Shown here: positions 35,100 to 44,301 of the stretch, in pieces
Layout: each line of letters opens with the position of its first letter
Numbering within the stretch: the stretch's first letter is position 1
Assembly: GCA_022750455.1 (NCBI GenBank)
Contig: JAKIVR010000013.1
Span: 1-44,745 of the forward strand
From: Thermoplasmata archaeon
Lineage (GTDB): Archaea > Thermoplasmatota > Thermoplasmata > Lutacidiplasmatales > UBA184
DNA: 44,745 nucleotides
Direction of reading: 5' to 3'
The notes under the pieces: model-generated
Told to the model about the DNA's origin: nothing
Databases searched by the model: none
The model's input: the letters and a program-made list of their open reading frames with translations, nothing else
Program-made: the position numbers and the translations under genes

Positions 35100-36347
35100 C
35101 TAGTCCCCATCGGAGTCGATGTCACCGAGCGCCGAGCTCCCATCATACCTCAGCAGCTCGACGATCTGCACGTCCCCCGTGGTCACGTGCGCCGGCAACG
35201 ACGCGAACGACAACGGGGGGGCATAGTACTGGGCATCCACCGAGATCCAGTACAGGAAGCTGGCGAGCCACAACGCCGAGTTCTTGGGGAGGAGCCCGTG
35301 GCCGGTGTGCACGAGATCGGTGTACGAGATCGCATAGGTAAACGTGGTGAGCGGGTACGAGACGTTCCCCCCCCCATCGAGCAACGAAACGTTCTGCCAG
35401 CTCTCGTTGCCGAGCGGTAGACCTCCATCGGAGGCGAGGACCGCGGAGGTGACGTTGGCGGACGAGGGGGCCACAAAGACCCCGGCCGGGTTCTGCACCT
35501 TGGCGTAGGTGAGTCCGTCCTCCTGGGCGTACGCGAGGCCGACGTAGGCGATGCCCCCCGGGGTCGCCTGGAGGGTCGACGCCGTCCCTCCATCCCCATT
35601 CGCTTCGATCCCGACGGGCCAGGAGAGCGTCGCACTTTGGCCGATGTCGGAGCTCCACGTCGCATTACTTCGGGAGAGGTATCCCGAGAGCACGTAGTTG
35701 GTGCTGCTTCCGGGCGCTCCGTGGATCGGAGTGATCGTAAGGCTCGAGGGGAGGTGGACGCCGGGATTGATGGCGGCGATCGCCGAATCGTTCCACGCGG
35801 TGATCTCGCCGAGGTAGATCCCCGCCAGGACGGCCCCCGTGAGGTTGAGTCCGGAGGGCACGCCGGGGACGTTGTAGGAGATCGCGAGCGCGCCGGTGGC
35901 GATGGGCAACGTCAGCACGGGGGCGGGGAAGCTGGCGAGCGTCGTCGCGTTCAACGGCTCTTCCGTCGTGGCGAAGTCGGTGCTCCCGGAGATCAATTGG
36001 GCCACACCTTCCTCGGCGCTCGACGAGTTGTAGGCGATCCGGACCGTGACGCATCCCTTGGAACCGGCGTACGCCCCGGTCCACATCTGCATCAAGGGCG
36101 CGACGAAGGTGGAACCGGAGCCGGTGAGATTGACGTCCCCGGAGCACTTGGGATCCAGGCCGAGGGTATTCGGAGAGTGGGTGAACCAGCCCGTGGCCCA
36201 CGCGGCTCCCGCTGTTAGGGCGATCACTAGGACGACGGCCACGCCGACCTGCACCAGGCGACGTTGACGCTTGGCCCGGAAATGTGCCTTCTCCTCCGGT
36301 TCGATATCGAGGGGCGGTTGGGAGAACGGTTTTACTGGCGTGCTCAT
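35100..36347 (-). CDS. pstS: Phosphate ABC transporter substrate-binding protein PstS
   Basis: N-terminal TM; LTGSGSTFVAPLMQMWTGAY, YNSSSAEEGVAQLISGSTDFATTEEPL, GEITAWNDSAIAAINPG, YLSRSNATWSSDIG. Confidence 0.88.
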   Translation of the reverse strand: MSTPVKPFSQPPLDIEPEEKAHFRAKRQRRLVQVGVAVVLVIALTAGAAWATGWFTHSPNTLGLDPKCSGDVNLTGSGSTFVAPLMQMWTGAYAGSKGCVTVRIAYNSSSAEEGVAQLISGSTDFATTEEPLNATTLASFPAPVLTLPIATGALAISYNVPGVPSGLNLTGAVLAGIYLGEITAWNDSAIAAINPGVHLPSSLTITPIHGAPGSSTNYVLSGYLSRSNATWSSDIGQSATLSWPVGIEANGDGGTASTLQATPGGIAYVGLAYAQEDGLTYAKVQNPAGVFVAPSSANVTSAVLASDGGLPLGNESWQNVSLLDGGGNVSYPLTTFTYAISYTDLVHTGHGLLPKNSALWLASFLYWISVDAQYYAPPLSFASLPAHVTTGDVQIVELLRYDGSSALGDIDSDGD

Positions 36348-36415
36348 GAGCCACGTGGTCGTCGGCCCCCGACAGGAGAACGACCCCCCTAGGATTCCTC
36401 AGGCAGGGGATATAG

Positions 36416-37363
36416 CTACCCACTCCCGACGACGGCGGGCGGGCCGGGCGTCGCGTTCAGGAGCTGCAAGTAGGCATCCTCCAGCGCGAGCGTGGCGTTG
36501 GAGAACTGGGCAATGGGACCCAGCCGCAGACAGCCGGCCAAGATCCGCCCTCGGGCCTCCTCACTTCCGTCAAATCGCAGCCGGTAGTGCAGGTCGGAGA
36601 GGCGCTCGACCGCTCCCACGTCCGCCCCGAAGGCGGAGAACGCCGCGAGGGGTACCGCCCGGAGGAACTCCACGTCGAGCTGCCGGCTCGGAGCCCTCGC
36701 GATCACGTTCTCGACGTGGTCCTTGAGGACGACGTGGCCCCGGTCGAGAATGAGGACATCGTCGCAGACCTCTGCGATGTCGGCGACCTGATGGGAGACG
36801 AGGAGAATGAGGTGGTCCTTCTTGAGCCGTCCGAGGAGGTTGCGGACGAGGACGCGCTCGGCCGGATCGAGGGCACTGCTCGGCTCGTCGAGGAGCAGAA
36901 CGCTGGGATCCCCGATCAAGGCGGCCGCCAAGGCGACCCGCTGACGCTGGCCCTTGGAGAGCGCGCCACACCGTCGTTCGAGCGGCGGCAGCTTCAGCTC
37001 CTCGTGCAGCCGGGCGATCTCGAAATCGATCCCCTCCCGGGACAGGCTCCGGATCTGGCCGACGGTGCGAAGGGCCTCCGCCACCGATTGGGTCGGGTAC
37101 GGTTCCGGGGTCTCGATGAGGGCGCCCACGTCCCACAGCGCGGCCTGCCGGTTCTCGGTGACCTCCAAGCCGTTCAAGAGCGCCCGGCCCCCCGTGGGCC
37201 GGAGCAGCCCCACCAGGAGTTTCAACGTCGTGGTCTTTCCGGCTCCGTTGGGTCCCAGGTACCCGATGGCGCCCGGGCCCTCGTAGCGGAACGTGACGTC
37301 GTCCAGAACGGGGCCGGCTTTGCGGAAGCTCTTCGACAGGTGCCGAACGTCGATGGACGGCAT
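36416..37363 (-). CDS. ABC transporter ATP-binding protein
   Basis: GPNGAGKTT, ALSKGQRQRVALAAAL, VLLLDEPSSALD, LLVSHQ. Confidence 0.93.
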   Translation of the reverse strand: MPSIDVRHLSKSFRKAGPVLDDVTFRYEGPGAIGYLGPNGAGKTTTLKLLVGLLRPTGGRALLNGLEVTENRQAALWDVGALIETPEPYPTQSVAEALRTVGQIRSLSREGIDFEIARLHEELKLPPLERRCGALSKGQRQRVALAAALIGDPSVLLLDEPSSALDPAERVLVRNLLGRLKKDHLILLVSHQVADIAEVCDDVLILDRGHVVLKDHVENVIARAPSRQLDVEFLRAVPLAAFSAFGADVGAVERLSDLHYRLRFDGSEEARGRILAGCLRLGPIAQFSNATLALEDAYLQLLNATPGPPAVVGSG

Positions 37364-37366
37364 GAT

Positions 37367-38218
37367 CTATCCGGTCGACTCCTTGCGATTGTACAGGAAC
37401 AGGCTCAGCAGGAAGAACACCACGACGTACGCGCTGATGATCACGGCCCCCTCCGACGGATACGCGGTCCAGAGGGTCGTGTACTGGCCGGTCCCGACCG
37501 GAAGTTCGGCCACGTGGCTGAAATCGATGTCGAGTACGTTGGGAATGCCGTTGCCGGCGTAGTTGAGCGAGAACCACGGCTCCTGGCCGGTCAGCTCCAC
37601 GGTCGTTTCCAAGGTCATGAAACCGACGTACAAAGTGAGGATCGTCGTGAGCACTCCCGCCGAGGGGGAACGTACCACGGCGCTGATGCAGAACGCCACG
37701 CTCACGGCGGCTAAGGTCAGGACGACGTACAGGCCGAAGGTGATGCCGACCTTGAGCCACGGGACATCGCCGATCCCGAAGAAGTAGGCACCGCCGAGGA
37801 TCCCGATCACGAAGAAGATGACCAGGATCGCCAGGATCGCGAGAGTCGCCGATACGTACCGCCCGGCGAGGAGGGTACGGCGATGGATCGGCAGGACCAG
37901 CATGTAGTAGCCGGTCCCCGTCGAAAAGTCGACGCTGAGGGCGTCCCCGGCAAAGAAGGCGGCCCCCATGAAGATCCACAGGTTGCCCCACTGGTAGAAG
38001 TTGCTCAGGTACTCCGAGTAGCTGTAGAGTTGGACCGCCCGGACGAGCGTGACCCCCGATTGGAGCTCGAGGAGGATGGTGACCGCCGAAATGAGTACGA
38101 TGAAGCCAAGGAGGCCGAGGAACCGATAGCTGCGGAGGTAGTGGCTCACCTGGCTGGTGACCACCGCATACCACTGTCTCAGTTCGTTCGGGCGGGAACG
38201 CGTCGGGCGCTCGGTCAT
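37367..38218 (-). CDS. ABC-2 family transporter permease
   Basis: Multi-TM protein directly upstream of the ATPase; ARYVSATLAILAILVIFFVIGILGGAYFFG. Confidence 0.85.
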   Translation of the reverse strand: MTERPTRSRPNELRQWYAVVTSQVSHYLRSYRFLGLLGFIVLISAVTILLELQSGVTLVRAVQLYSYSEYLSNFYQWGNLWIFMGAAFFAGDALSVDFSTGTGYYMLVLPIHRRTLLAGRYVSATLAILAILVIFFVIGILGGAYFFGIGDVPWLKVGITFGLYVVLTLAAVSVAFCISAVVRSPSAGVLTTILTLYVGFMTLETTVELTGQEPWFSLNYAGNGIPNVLDIDFSHVAELPVGTGQYTTLWTAYPSEGAVIISAYVVVFFLLSLFLYNRKESTG

Positions 38219-38304
38219 CGAACCCTCGGCGAGCCCCCCCGGACGGCGGGGTCCACCGACGTCCTCGACATTGGTTCGAAGTAGGTCATATTACCTCCCC
38301 CACC

Positions 38305-39066
38305 TCAGATCGCGTTCACGAGGAAGCCGAGCACGAACCCCGCCAAGAGTCCGAGATACACCAGCTGCTGGCGGGCGATAGAGGCGTCCCGGGTCTCCGC
38401 GGGCCGGAACGCGGCCTTCAGCATCGGCAGAATCGCGTACAGGATCGCTCCGATGGCAAGGGCGTCGAACAGCACATCGAGATTGACGCTGTTGTAGAAG
38501 TATCCCAAGATCCCCCCGAACACCGTCGGAAGACCTCCGATCAAGAAGAACAAGGAGATGAGTCCGAGCGACGGGCGGGTGGTGCCGAGGAACGGCGCCG
38601 TGATCGGGAACCCCTCGGTCACGTTCTGCAGGAAGAAACCGATGAAGATCACCGAGAGGAGGCCGGTGAGGCCGATCGCCCAGCTCGAGCCGAACACCAG
38701 CCCTTCGGTCAGGTTTTGAAATCCGATGGCGAGGGCGACGATGAGGGCCAGACCGCGGGGGCTGACGTCCTTCTCGCGTCCCGCTCGCTGCTCGGCGACG
38801 AACAGGATGCCGAAGGCGGCGACCAGCCCCACCACAAAGAGGACAGCGACCGTCGGGGCCGCGATGTACGAGCCGTTGGGGTACAGATCGGGCGCCACGT
38901 CCGAGAAGACATCGGCGAGGAGGAAGACGAGAATGCCGATCGCGATGGCATTGAGCATCACCAGCGTCCGCGATTGCATCTGCTTGGCGAGAATGATGGG
39001 TAGGGAGAGGAAGATCGACAATCCCATGATCGTCGACAGCAAGGCAAGCTCCGGCAGTCCGCTCAA
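38305..39066 (-). CDS. ZIP family metal transporter
   Basis: Eight-TM pattern with LIVALAIGFQNLTEGLVFG and FIGFFLQNVTEGFPITAP metal-site helices. TTG start. Confidence 0.85.
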   Translation of the reverse strand: MSGLPELALLSTIMGLSIFLSLPIILAKQMQSRTLVMLNAIAIGILVFLLADVFSDVAPDLYPNGSYIAAPTVAVLFVVGLVAAFGILFVAEQRAGREKDVSPRGLALIVALAIGFQNLTEGLVFGSSWAIGLTGLLSVIFIGFFLQNVTEGFPITAPFLGTTRPSLGLISLFFLIGGLPTVFGGILGYFYNSVNLDVLFDALAIGAILYAILPMLKAAFRPAETRDASIARQQLVYLGLLAGFVLGFLVNAI

Positions 39067-39212
39067 TTAGTCACCGCTGAGTGTGGAAACCGGGGGAGTT
39101 CATAATTCTGCCTGTGAATCCGTATCACGCACCATTCGCGTTGTGAACACCGCCCAGGGGCGGCGTTTCTCCCGACGAACCGGCGTTCTCGGTGTGTCCA
39201 ACCACTCACAAA

Positions 39213-39227
39213 CATCACAATGTGATG
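39213..39227. promoter_or_regulatory. Perfect palindrome CATCAC-AAT-GTGATG overlapping a candidate start codon
   Basis: Inverted repeat with 6-bp arms seen directly; its last 3 bases are the ATG of the 39225 ORF. Confidence 0.4.
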
Positions 39228-39365
39228 AGACGAACCCGAGTCCTCATTCGGCTCCCAAGTTCGGAGGCTTCCGGCGAGAAGGTCGTGTCGACGGAGCCGG
39301 CTCCACCGGCGACGTGGGTCCAATTGACCCAAGCGATGGCCGCCCGAGAGCTCGTCGAGGGGTGA
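39225..39365 (+). CDS. Possible small protein, 46 aa
   Basis: MRRTRVLIRLPSSEASGEKVVSTEPAPPATWVQLTQAMAARELVEG*; coupled by GTGA to the next ORF. Confidence 0.35.
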   Translation: MRRTRVLIRLPSSEASGEKVVSTEPAPPATWVQLTQAMAARELVEG

Positions 39366-39640
39366 GCCGTTCGAGCGCCTCGGGAATCACCCGCGACGAC
39401 GTCGACCGGTTGATTGCCCGGGAGCACGAGGCCGAATCAGTGATCAACCCCGATCCAGGGAACGGGCTGGGAGGCATCATGGGACTGTTGTGGGAGAGCA
39501 TGGCGGCGGACGAGCGCAAGCACGATGCCCTCCTTGAGCGCCTCCGAACGCCCGAAATGTTAGGCGAAACAGGAGCTCCTTCGCCTCTCTGGAGGCTCGC
39601 TCGAACCTCCGCCCGAACTCTCGCCGTCGGCCCGGGTTGA
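39362..39640 (+). CDS. Possible short ferritin-like (E..H) helical protein, 92 aa
   Basis: LIAREHEAESVI...GLLWESMAADERKHDALLERL resembles half of a ferritin-like/rubrerythrin four-helix bundle. Confidence 0.42.
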   Translation: MSRSSASGITRDDVDRLIAREHEAESVINPDPGNGLGGIMGLLWESMAADERKHDALLERLRTPEMLGETGAPSPLWRLARTSARTLAVGPG

Positions 39641-39782
39641 CACGCCTCCCCGCCGGGTCCGCCGGGCGCGGGGGCCCCGTGTTCCGGCGCTCGACTCCGA
39701 TAGCGAGGCTGAGGCCAGAGCTCGGTCGGATTCCTCGCGCGGAGGTCGGCGATGCCGTGGGGCCTAGTCCTGCCGGGCGCGA

Positions 39783-40388
39783 TCAGCCGGTCTGCTTGTA
39801 GGCGAAGTAGTAGAACACGAGGTACCCGAGGACCGTGTTCGCGACCCAGAGGCACCACGTCCCGATCATGAGCCAGCGAAAGTTCTGAATGGCGAGCCGT
39901 TTCGGAAATCCGGCCCACCGCATCCGAAGCAACAGATACACCGCGGCGACGGCGACGATGGAGCCCACCACGATGTGGGCCATCAACAGATTCGCGTCCG
40001 GCAGCGGGGTTCCTCCGTAGCTGAAGTACGAGCCCGAACCGCCGGTCCCGTATCCCAAGCCCCCAGGGGTGTAGTACCAACCCGACAGGAGGCTGGGGAT
40101 CATCCACACGACGAGGCCGATCCCCGAGAGGAGGATCGCCGCGGTCATGATGTTCTTGTGGACGTTTTCCGACGGGACAGGACCGCCCCGCGCGAACTCC
40201 CGGTGGGATCGGTGTCCGTACACCAGTCCGAGGGAAAGCAAGGCGAGCGCCCCGCTTTGGAGGGCCAAGTTCAGCTCGGCTCCGAGGGGGATCGGCGGGC
40301 CCATCGGCCACCGACTCGAGAGGGCCCAGATAATCACTTGCTCGGACCCGCGAGGCCACGCTCGACGGAGATTCGTGCGGAGGAGCAA
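39783..40388 (-). CDS. DUF420-like multi-TM membrane protein
   Basis: NVHKNIMTAAILLSGIGLVVWMIP, LLMAHIVVGSIVAVAAVYLLLRM, IQNFRWLMIGTWCLWVANTVLGYLVFYY. Real start may be the internal Met (MGPPIPLG...). Confidence 0.65.
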   Translation of the reverse strand: MLLRTNLRRAWPRGSEQVIIWALSSRWPMGPPIPLGAELNLALQSGALALLSLGLVYGHRSHREFARGGPVPSENVHKNIMTAAILLSGIGLVVWMIPSLLSGWYYTPGGLGYGTGGSGSYFSYGGTPLPDANLLMAHIVVGSIVAVAAVYLLLRMRWAGFPKRLAIQNFRWLMIGTWCLWVANTVLGYLVFYYFAYKQTG

Positions 40389-40454
40389 CGAATCCTCGGT
40401 CGGACGCGGGGGCCCGCCCGCTCGCGGCGATCCGGAGCTCCCGAAAGGATTCCG

Positions 40455-41516
40455 CTACGGTCGGATCCGTTCCAGCGAGAGGAACGCCACCGTCTCCGGA
40501 CCATCCACGACCGCGAACAGGTGCTCCTTTCGAACCCCTTGGGCGAGTCGAACGGCTCCGGCGACGAGCGGCCACGGGGTGGCAAATCGAACGGGCACCG
40601 CGCGAACGAGGTACTTCGCGTGGGATTGCTCGGGGTCCCGCAGGTAGGCCCGAAAATGAGCGCCGTACTTGAACCCCGTCTTGACGATCAGCCCCCGGGC
40701 GCGAAGCGCCCGGTACGCGGCGAGGCGCTCCGGAAAATCAGGATCGAGGCGTCGGGCCCGCGCCTTGAGGTGCTCCAAGGGCACGGGTCGGTGGCTCTTC
40801 GCGTCGCGGAGCGACAAGCGGCCGACCTCCATCAGATGGACGGACTCGAGCAGGGAGAGCTCCAGCCGGCTGCCGACCCGGCTTCCGTACGCGGCGCCCC
40901 GGCCGAGGGTCTCCACGCCGTCCACGTCGTGCACGAACACCCGGTCGTCCGCGACGAACGCCGGGAACGTCGCGGACGTGGCGACCGGCGGGAGCGTGCC
41001 TTTCGGGACGACCTCCCGGACACGGTAGTAGGTGAGGTCCGACTCTTCGTCGACGACCGCGAGGAGGAGGTTCTTACGAGCTCCCTGCGCCCGCGATCGG
41101 ATCTCCCGGAGCTCCTCGACCGATAGGTTCGTCCGTTCGGAGACCGGCACGACCCAGTACTTCGACGGGGTCTTGTTCAAGACCCCGCCGCGGGGGAGCA
41201 CCGCGAAGGCGCCCTCCCAGGGACCCGAGCGCACGACGTACCCCCGCTGGCGGAGGTCGCGGTAGACGAGATATCGGATCGGAAAGCCCGCCTCCGCGCG
41301 CAGCGCGTGGCGGTACACCGTCGGCCACTCCACCGGCCGGTCGCGTTCATCGACGAGGTCGATGCGCTTCATCTCCGAGAGATACGTCGTCTCGGGGCGG
41401 TCCAAGGTGAGCGTGCTGCCGCTGAGCGTCCCGAAGTATCCGCGGGCGTAGACCGTGGAGGCGTCGGCCGCGTCGGCGACCATCGCGGTCGCGTCGTTCC
41501 GAAAGCGACCCTTCAC
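40455..41516 (-). CDS. endA: tRNA-splicing endonuclease EndA, two-repeat form
   Basis: RALRARGLIVKTGFKYGAHFRAYLRDPEQSHAKYLVRAVP catalytic region, with an N-terminal degenerate repeat. GTG 41516 overlaps the pyrE stop (GTGA). Confidence 0.88.
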   Translation of the reverse strand: MKGRFRNDATAMVADAADASTVYARGYFGTLSGSTLTLDRPETTYLSEMKRIDLVDERDRPVEWPTVYRHALRAEAGFPIRYLVYRDLRQRGYVVRSGPWEGAFAVLPRGGVLNKTPSKYWVVPVSERTNLSVEELREIRSRAQGARKNLLLAVVDEESDLTYYRVREVVPKGTLPPVATSATFPAFVADDRVFVHDVDGVETLGRGAAYGSRVGSRLELSLLESVHLMEVGRLSLRDAKSHRPVPLEHLKARARRLDPDFPERLAAYRALRARGLIVKTGFKYGAHFRAYLRDPEQSHAKYLVRAVPVRFATPWPLVAGAVRLAQGVRKEHLFAVVDGPETVAFLSLERIRP

Positions 41517-42058
41517 GGGGGAGCCCCGCGCAACTCGGCGAGAGTGATGAGGGCGGTCAGCTCCACGCCCATCGCCCTCAGCTTCTCCGCGCCTCCACCC
41601 TCCCGGTCGACGACGGTCACGGCCCGGGTCACGGCGGCCCCGGCCGCGCGGAGGATCTCCACCGTGGTGACGAGCGAGCCGCCGGTGGTCGTGACGTCCT
41701 CGAGGACCAGACACGTCGCCCCCGGTGGCACGTGACCTTCGAACGTCCGAGCGGTGCCGTGGGTCCGGCCGGGCTTTCGCACGATCACGTACGGCAAACC
41801 GGCCTCCAGGCTCGTGGCGACGACGAGAGGCACGGCGCCGAGCTCCATCCCCGCCAGGATCTCCGCCTTCCCCACGTGGCGGGCGAGACGACGCGCGATC
41901 GGTCGGAGGCGCGTCGGGTGGGTCGAGACCTGCTTGATGTCGACGTACACGTCGCTCGTCTGCCCGCTCGTGAGGGTGAACTTGCCGAACCGGACCGCGC
42001 CGCACGCCAGCAGCATCGACTTCAGTTCGGCGAGATCGGGCTCCACTGCCTTCACCAT
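41513..42058 (-). CDS. pyrE: Orotate phosphoribosyltransferase
   Basis: FGKFTLTSGQTSDVYVDIKQV, GMELGAVPLVVATSLEAGLPYVIVRK, CLVLEDVTTTGGSLVTTVEILRAAGA. Confidence 0.93.
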   Translation of the reverse strand: MVKAVEPDLAELKSMLLACGAVRFGKFTLTSGQTSDVYVDIKQVSTHPTRLRPIARRLARHVGKAEILAGMELGAVPLVVATSLEAGLPYVIVRKPGRTHGTARTFEGHVPPGATCLVLEDVTTTGGSLVTTVEILRAAGAAVTRAVTVVDREGGGAEKLRAMGVELTALITLAELRGAPP

Positions 42059-42639
42059 GGGACCTTCTTCAGACCCACCCAGTAGCCCACGTAGTTGAAA
42101 GCGACGTGGAAGCCGATGGTAAAGACGACCACCCAGGCCACCGCCGCCCCACTGCCGAACGTCGCCCAGAACACACTGGGGAAGAGGAGGAATCCGAGGC
42201 CGACCGGGACGATCACGAACAAGGTCTGGTCCCAAGGGAAGAACCGCCCGGTGGGCGGGATGTCGCGACGTCGCTTGACGAACGAGCCGAGGGCATCCCC
42301 CGTCAGCGCGCCGGCCGCCAGGAGGATCACGACGGGGAGCGCTCCCAGCACGGTACTACTGTAGGCGGGGACGATCTGCAACGATGGCGGGGCGATCGAG
42401 AAGAGGTACGCCTGCATCATCCCGATCCCGACGGCAGGGATCGTGCCGAGGGAGAACCCCACCCACGTCTTGGAGGTGCCGAGGAGCCGGCGACCGTCCT
42501 TCGCCCAGACGCGGCCCCCGTCCATCGGGGGGTTCCGCCCGGGCCAAAAGCGGGCGAACGTGGGCAAGGCGTTGGCACTGTACGTGGGCAACAGCACCCA
42601 CAGGATCCCGGCCGGGACCAGATACCAGGCCTCGGCCAA
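42052..42639 (-). CDS. carS: CDP-archaeol synthase
   Basis: LPTYSANALPTFARFW, DGRRLLGTSKTWVGFSLGTIPA, GALTGDALGSFVKRRRDIPPTGRFFPWDQ typical of CarS/DUF46. Confidence 0.93.
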   Translation of the reverse strand: MAEAWYLVPAGILWVLLPTYSANALPTFARFWPGRNPPMDGGRVWAKDGRRLLGTSKTWVGFSLGTIPAVGIGMMQAYLFSIAPPSLQIVPAYSSTVLGALPVVILLAAGALTGDALGSFVKRRRDIPPTGRFFPWDQTLFVIVPVGLGFLLFPSVFWATFGSGAAVAWVVVFTIGFHVAFNYVGYWVGLKKVPW

Positions 42640-42654
42640 CGGGCCGTTCCCCCT

Positions 42655-44301
42655 TCAGACGTCGGCGACGAATCGCCGGATCGTCTCCGCGACGTCGGTG
42701 ATCAGCAACGGGTCCACGCTCTCCTCTGCGTCGTGGATGTTCGCGCGCCGGTCCATGCTGCCGAAGACGAGGGCCGGCATCGGATGGCCGGCCGGCGTCC
42801 GGATCCCGAGGAGGCTGCTCGCATCGGTGCCGCCGTACTCCCCGAAGACCTGGGAGCCGCCCAACGTCTCCTTCGCCACGCGCTGGAACCTCAGCAACAC
42901 CTCATCATCGAGGGCGAGGGCGTACCCGCTGCGCTGGCGGGCCGCGGGCGCTTCGAGATGCGCCGTCAGGGCGCCCCCCGAGATCGCCGCGCGGAGTGGG
43001 TCGAGGGCGAGAGAGACCCCCTTGGCGAGCGGGGTCTCGGGCGGTAGACGCACGTCCACCCCGAACGAGGCGAGCACCGTGGGGACGTCGTCGATCTTGG
43101 CGTTGATGATCGCCTCCTCGATGAGCCGGAGCGCCGCCGGGACGGGGTTATGCGCACGGTGAGGGTAGCCTCCGTGACCGCCGACCCCCACGACGGAGAC
43201 CGCAAGAGCGCCGGGAGGGATCTCGACGTTCGTGGCCCCTGGGCGCGTCGCTTCGAGGTGGAACGGAGCCGACAGTTGCATGGAGAGCCAGCGGGAGAGG
43301 GGGAGGAGCTGCTCGCCCATCCCTTGGAATACAAGGGTGACCGACCGGGGGATCTGGTTCGTGGCGTCCGTCTCGGCGTGGGCCCGGAGGAGCCGCGGAC
43401 GGATCGTGTTCACACCGTCCCCTTCTACATCGAAGCGGGTGACGGTCGCCCGCCCTGTGATGACCGCCTCGGGGGCCCCTTCGTCCGGCCACTCCGGGGA
43501 CGGGTACGTCGACTTCCACGTCTTGGCGATCTCGTTGAGATTGACGAGGATGTGGCCGAGCTGGAGCACGTGCTCGGTGTCGACCGGCGTTTCGAAACCG
43601 GCATCGAGCATGAGGACCCCAGAGGAAGCGGCGGCGATGTGGGGGCTGCCGTCCGGGATCAGGACCGAATCCCCGACGATCCACCGGTGGGGGTCGTTCG
43701 CGCGGAGTCGCGCGTCGCGGGCCTTCAGCGCCTCGATCCCGCCGAAGCCACCGGTCTCCTCATCGGGGCAGACGATGAGCCGGACGTTCCGCCGCTTCGC
43801 GTGGGTCTTGGCGAGCGCGCGCATAGCGAGCAGGGAGGCGAGGACACCGCTCCCGAGGTCGTCGTTCGATCCGCGTCCGTAGAAGCGGCCGTCCGTACGG
43901 AACGTCAGCACGTGGGGCGGCGTGAGCCATCGGTCGAGCTGTTCGGCCGGGACCGGGACGACGTCGTAGTGGGCAAGGAGGAGAATGGTGCTCGGGGCGC
44001 CCCGGTCGAGGTCGATCCTCAGGTTGGGGCGCGGGATCCCACGGTACTTGGTGGTGTCCTCTTCGGTGGAGGGGTCGTAGCGGGTGACGGTGAACCCCCA
44101 CGACTCGGCGGCCCGGGTGATGACGTCGGCCGCGGCGCCGTAGTTCGGCTTCTCGAACCGGTCGTGGAGAGGGTCTTCGAGATTGGTGGGAGCCGTCGCC
44201 ACCAGCTCGCTTAGGAACGAGAGACACTCGGCCCCGCCGATCGCTTCGATCGCCTCCGGTGTCGGGTCGGAGGGTGTGGGAAGATCCGGGGCCTTGCTCA
44301 T
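42655..44301 (-). CDS. M20 family metallopeptidase (DapE/ArgE/ACY1-like)
   Basis: ILLLAHYDVVPVP, YGRGSNDDLGSGVLASLLAMRAL, VCPDEETGGFGGIEAL, GGTDASSL. Confidence 0.9.
   Translation of the reverse strand: MSKAPDLPTPSDPTPEAIEAIGGAECLSFLSELVATAPTNLEDPLHDRFEKPNYGAAADVITRAAESWGFTVTRYDPSTEEDTTKYRGIPRPNLRIDLDRGAPSTILLLAHYDVVPVPAEQLDRWLTPPHVLTFRTDGRFYGRGSNDDLGSGVLASLLAMRALAKTHAKRRNVRLIVCPDEETGGFGGIEALKARDARLRANDPHRWIVGDSVLIPDGSPHIAAASSGVLMLDAGFETPVDTEHVLQLGHILVNLNEIAKTWKSTYPSPEWPDEGAPEAVITGRATVTRFDVEGDGVNTIRPRLLRAHAETDATNQIPRSVTLVFQGMGEQLLPLSRWLSMQLSAPFHLEATRPGATNVEIPPGALAVSVVGVGGHGGYPHRAHNPVPAALRLIEEAIINAKIDDVPTVLASFGVDVRLPPETPLAKGVSLALDPLRAAISGGALTAHLEAPAARQRSGYALALDDEVLLRFQRVAKETLGGSQVFGEYGGTDASSLLGIRTPAGHPMPALVFGSMDRRANIHDAEESVDPLLITDVAETIRRFVADV

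Noticed and set aside
38271-38282. ttggttcgaagt, resembling a tRNA T-loop
   Set aside because: Flanks do not form a T-stem and no acceptor, D or anticodon arms are visible.
39641-39782. GC-rich intergenic gap considered as a structured RNA
   Set aside because: No recognisable tRNA, C/D or H/ACA pattern by eye; would need covariance-model search.
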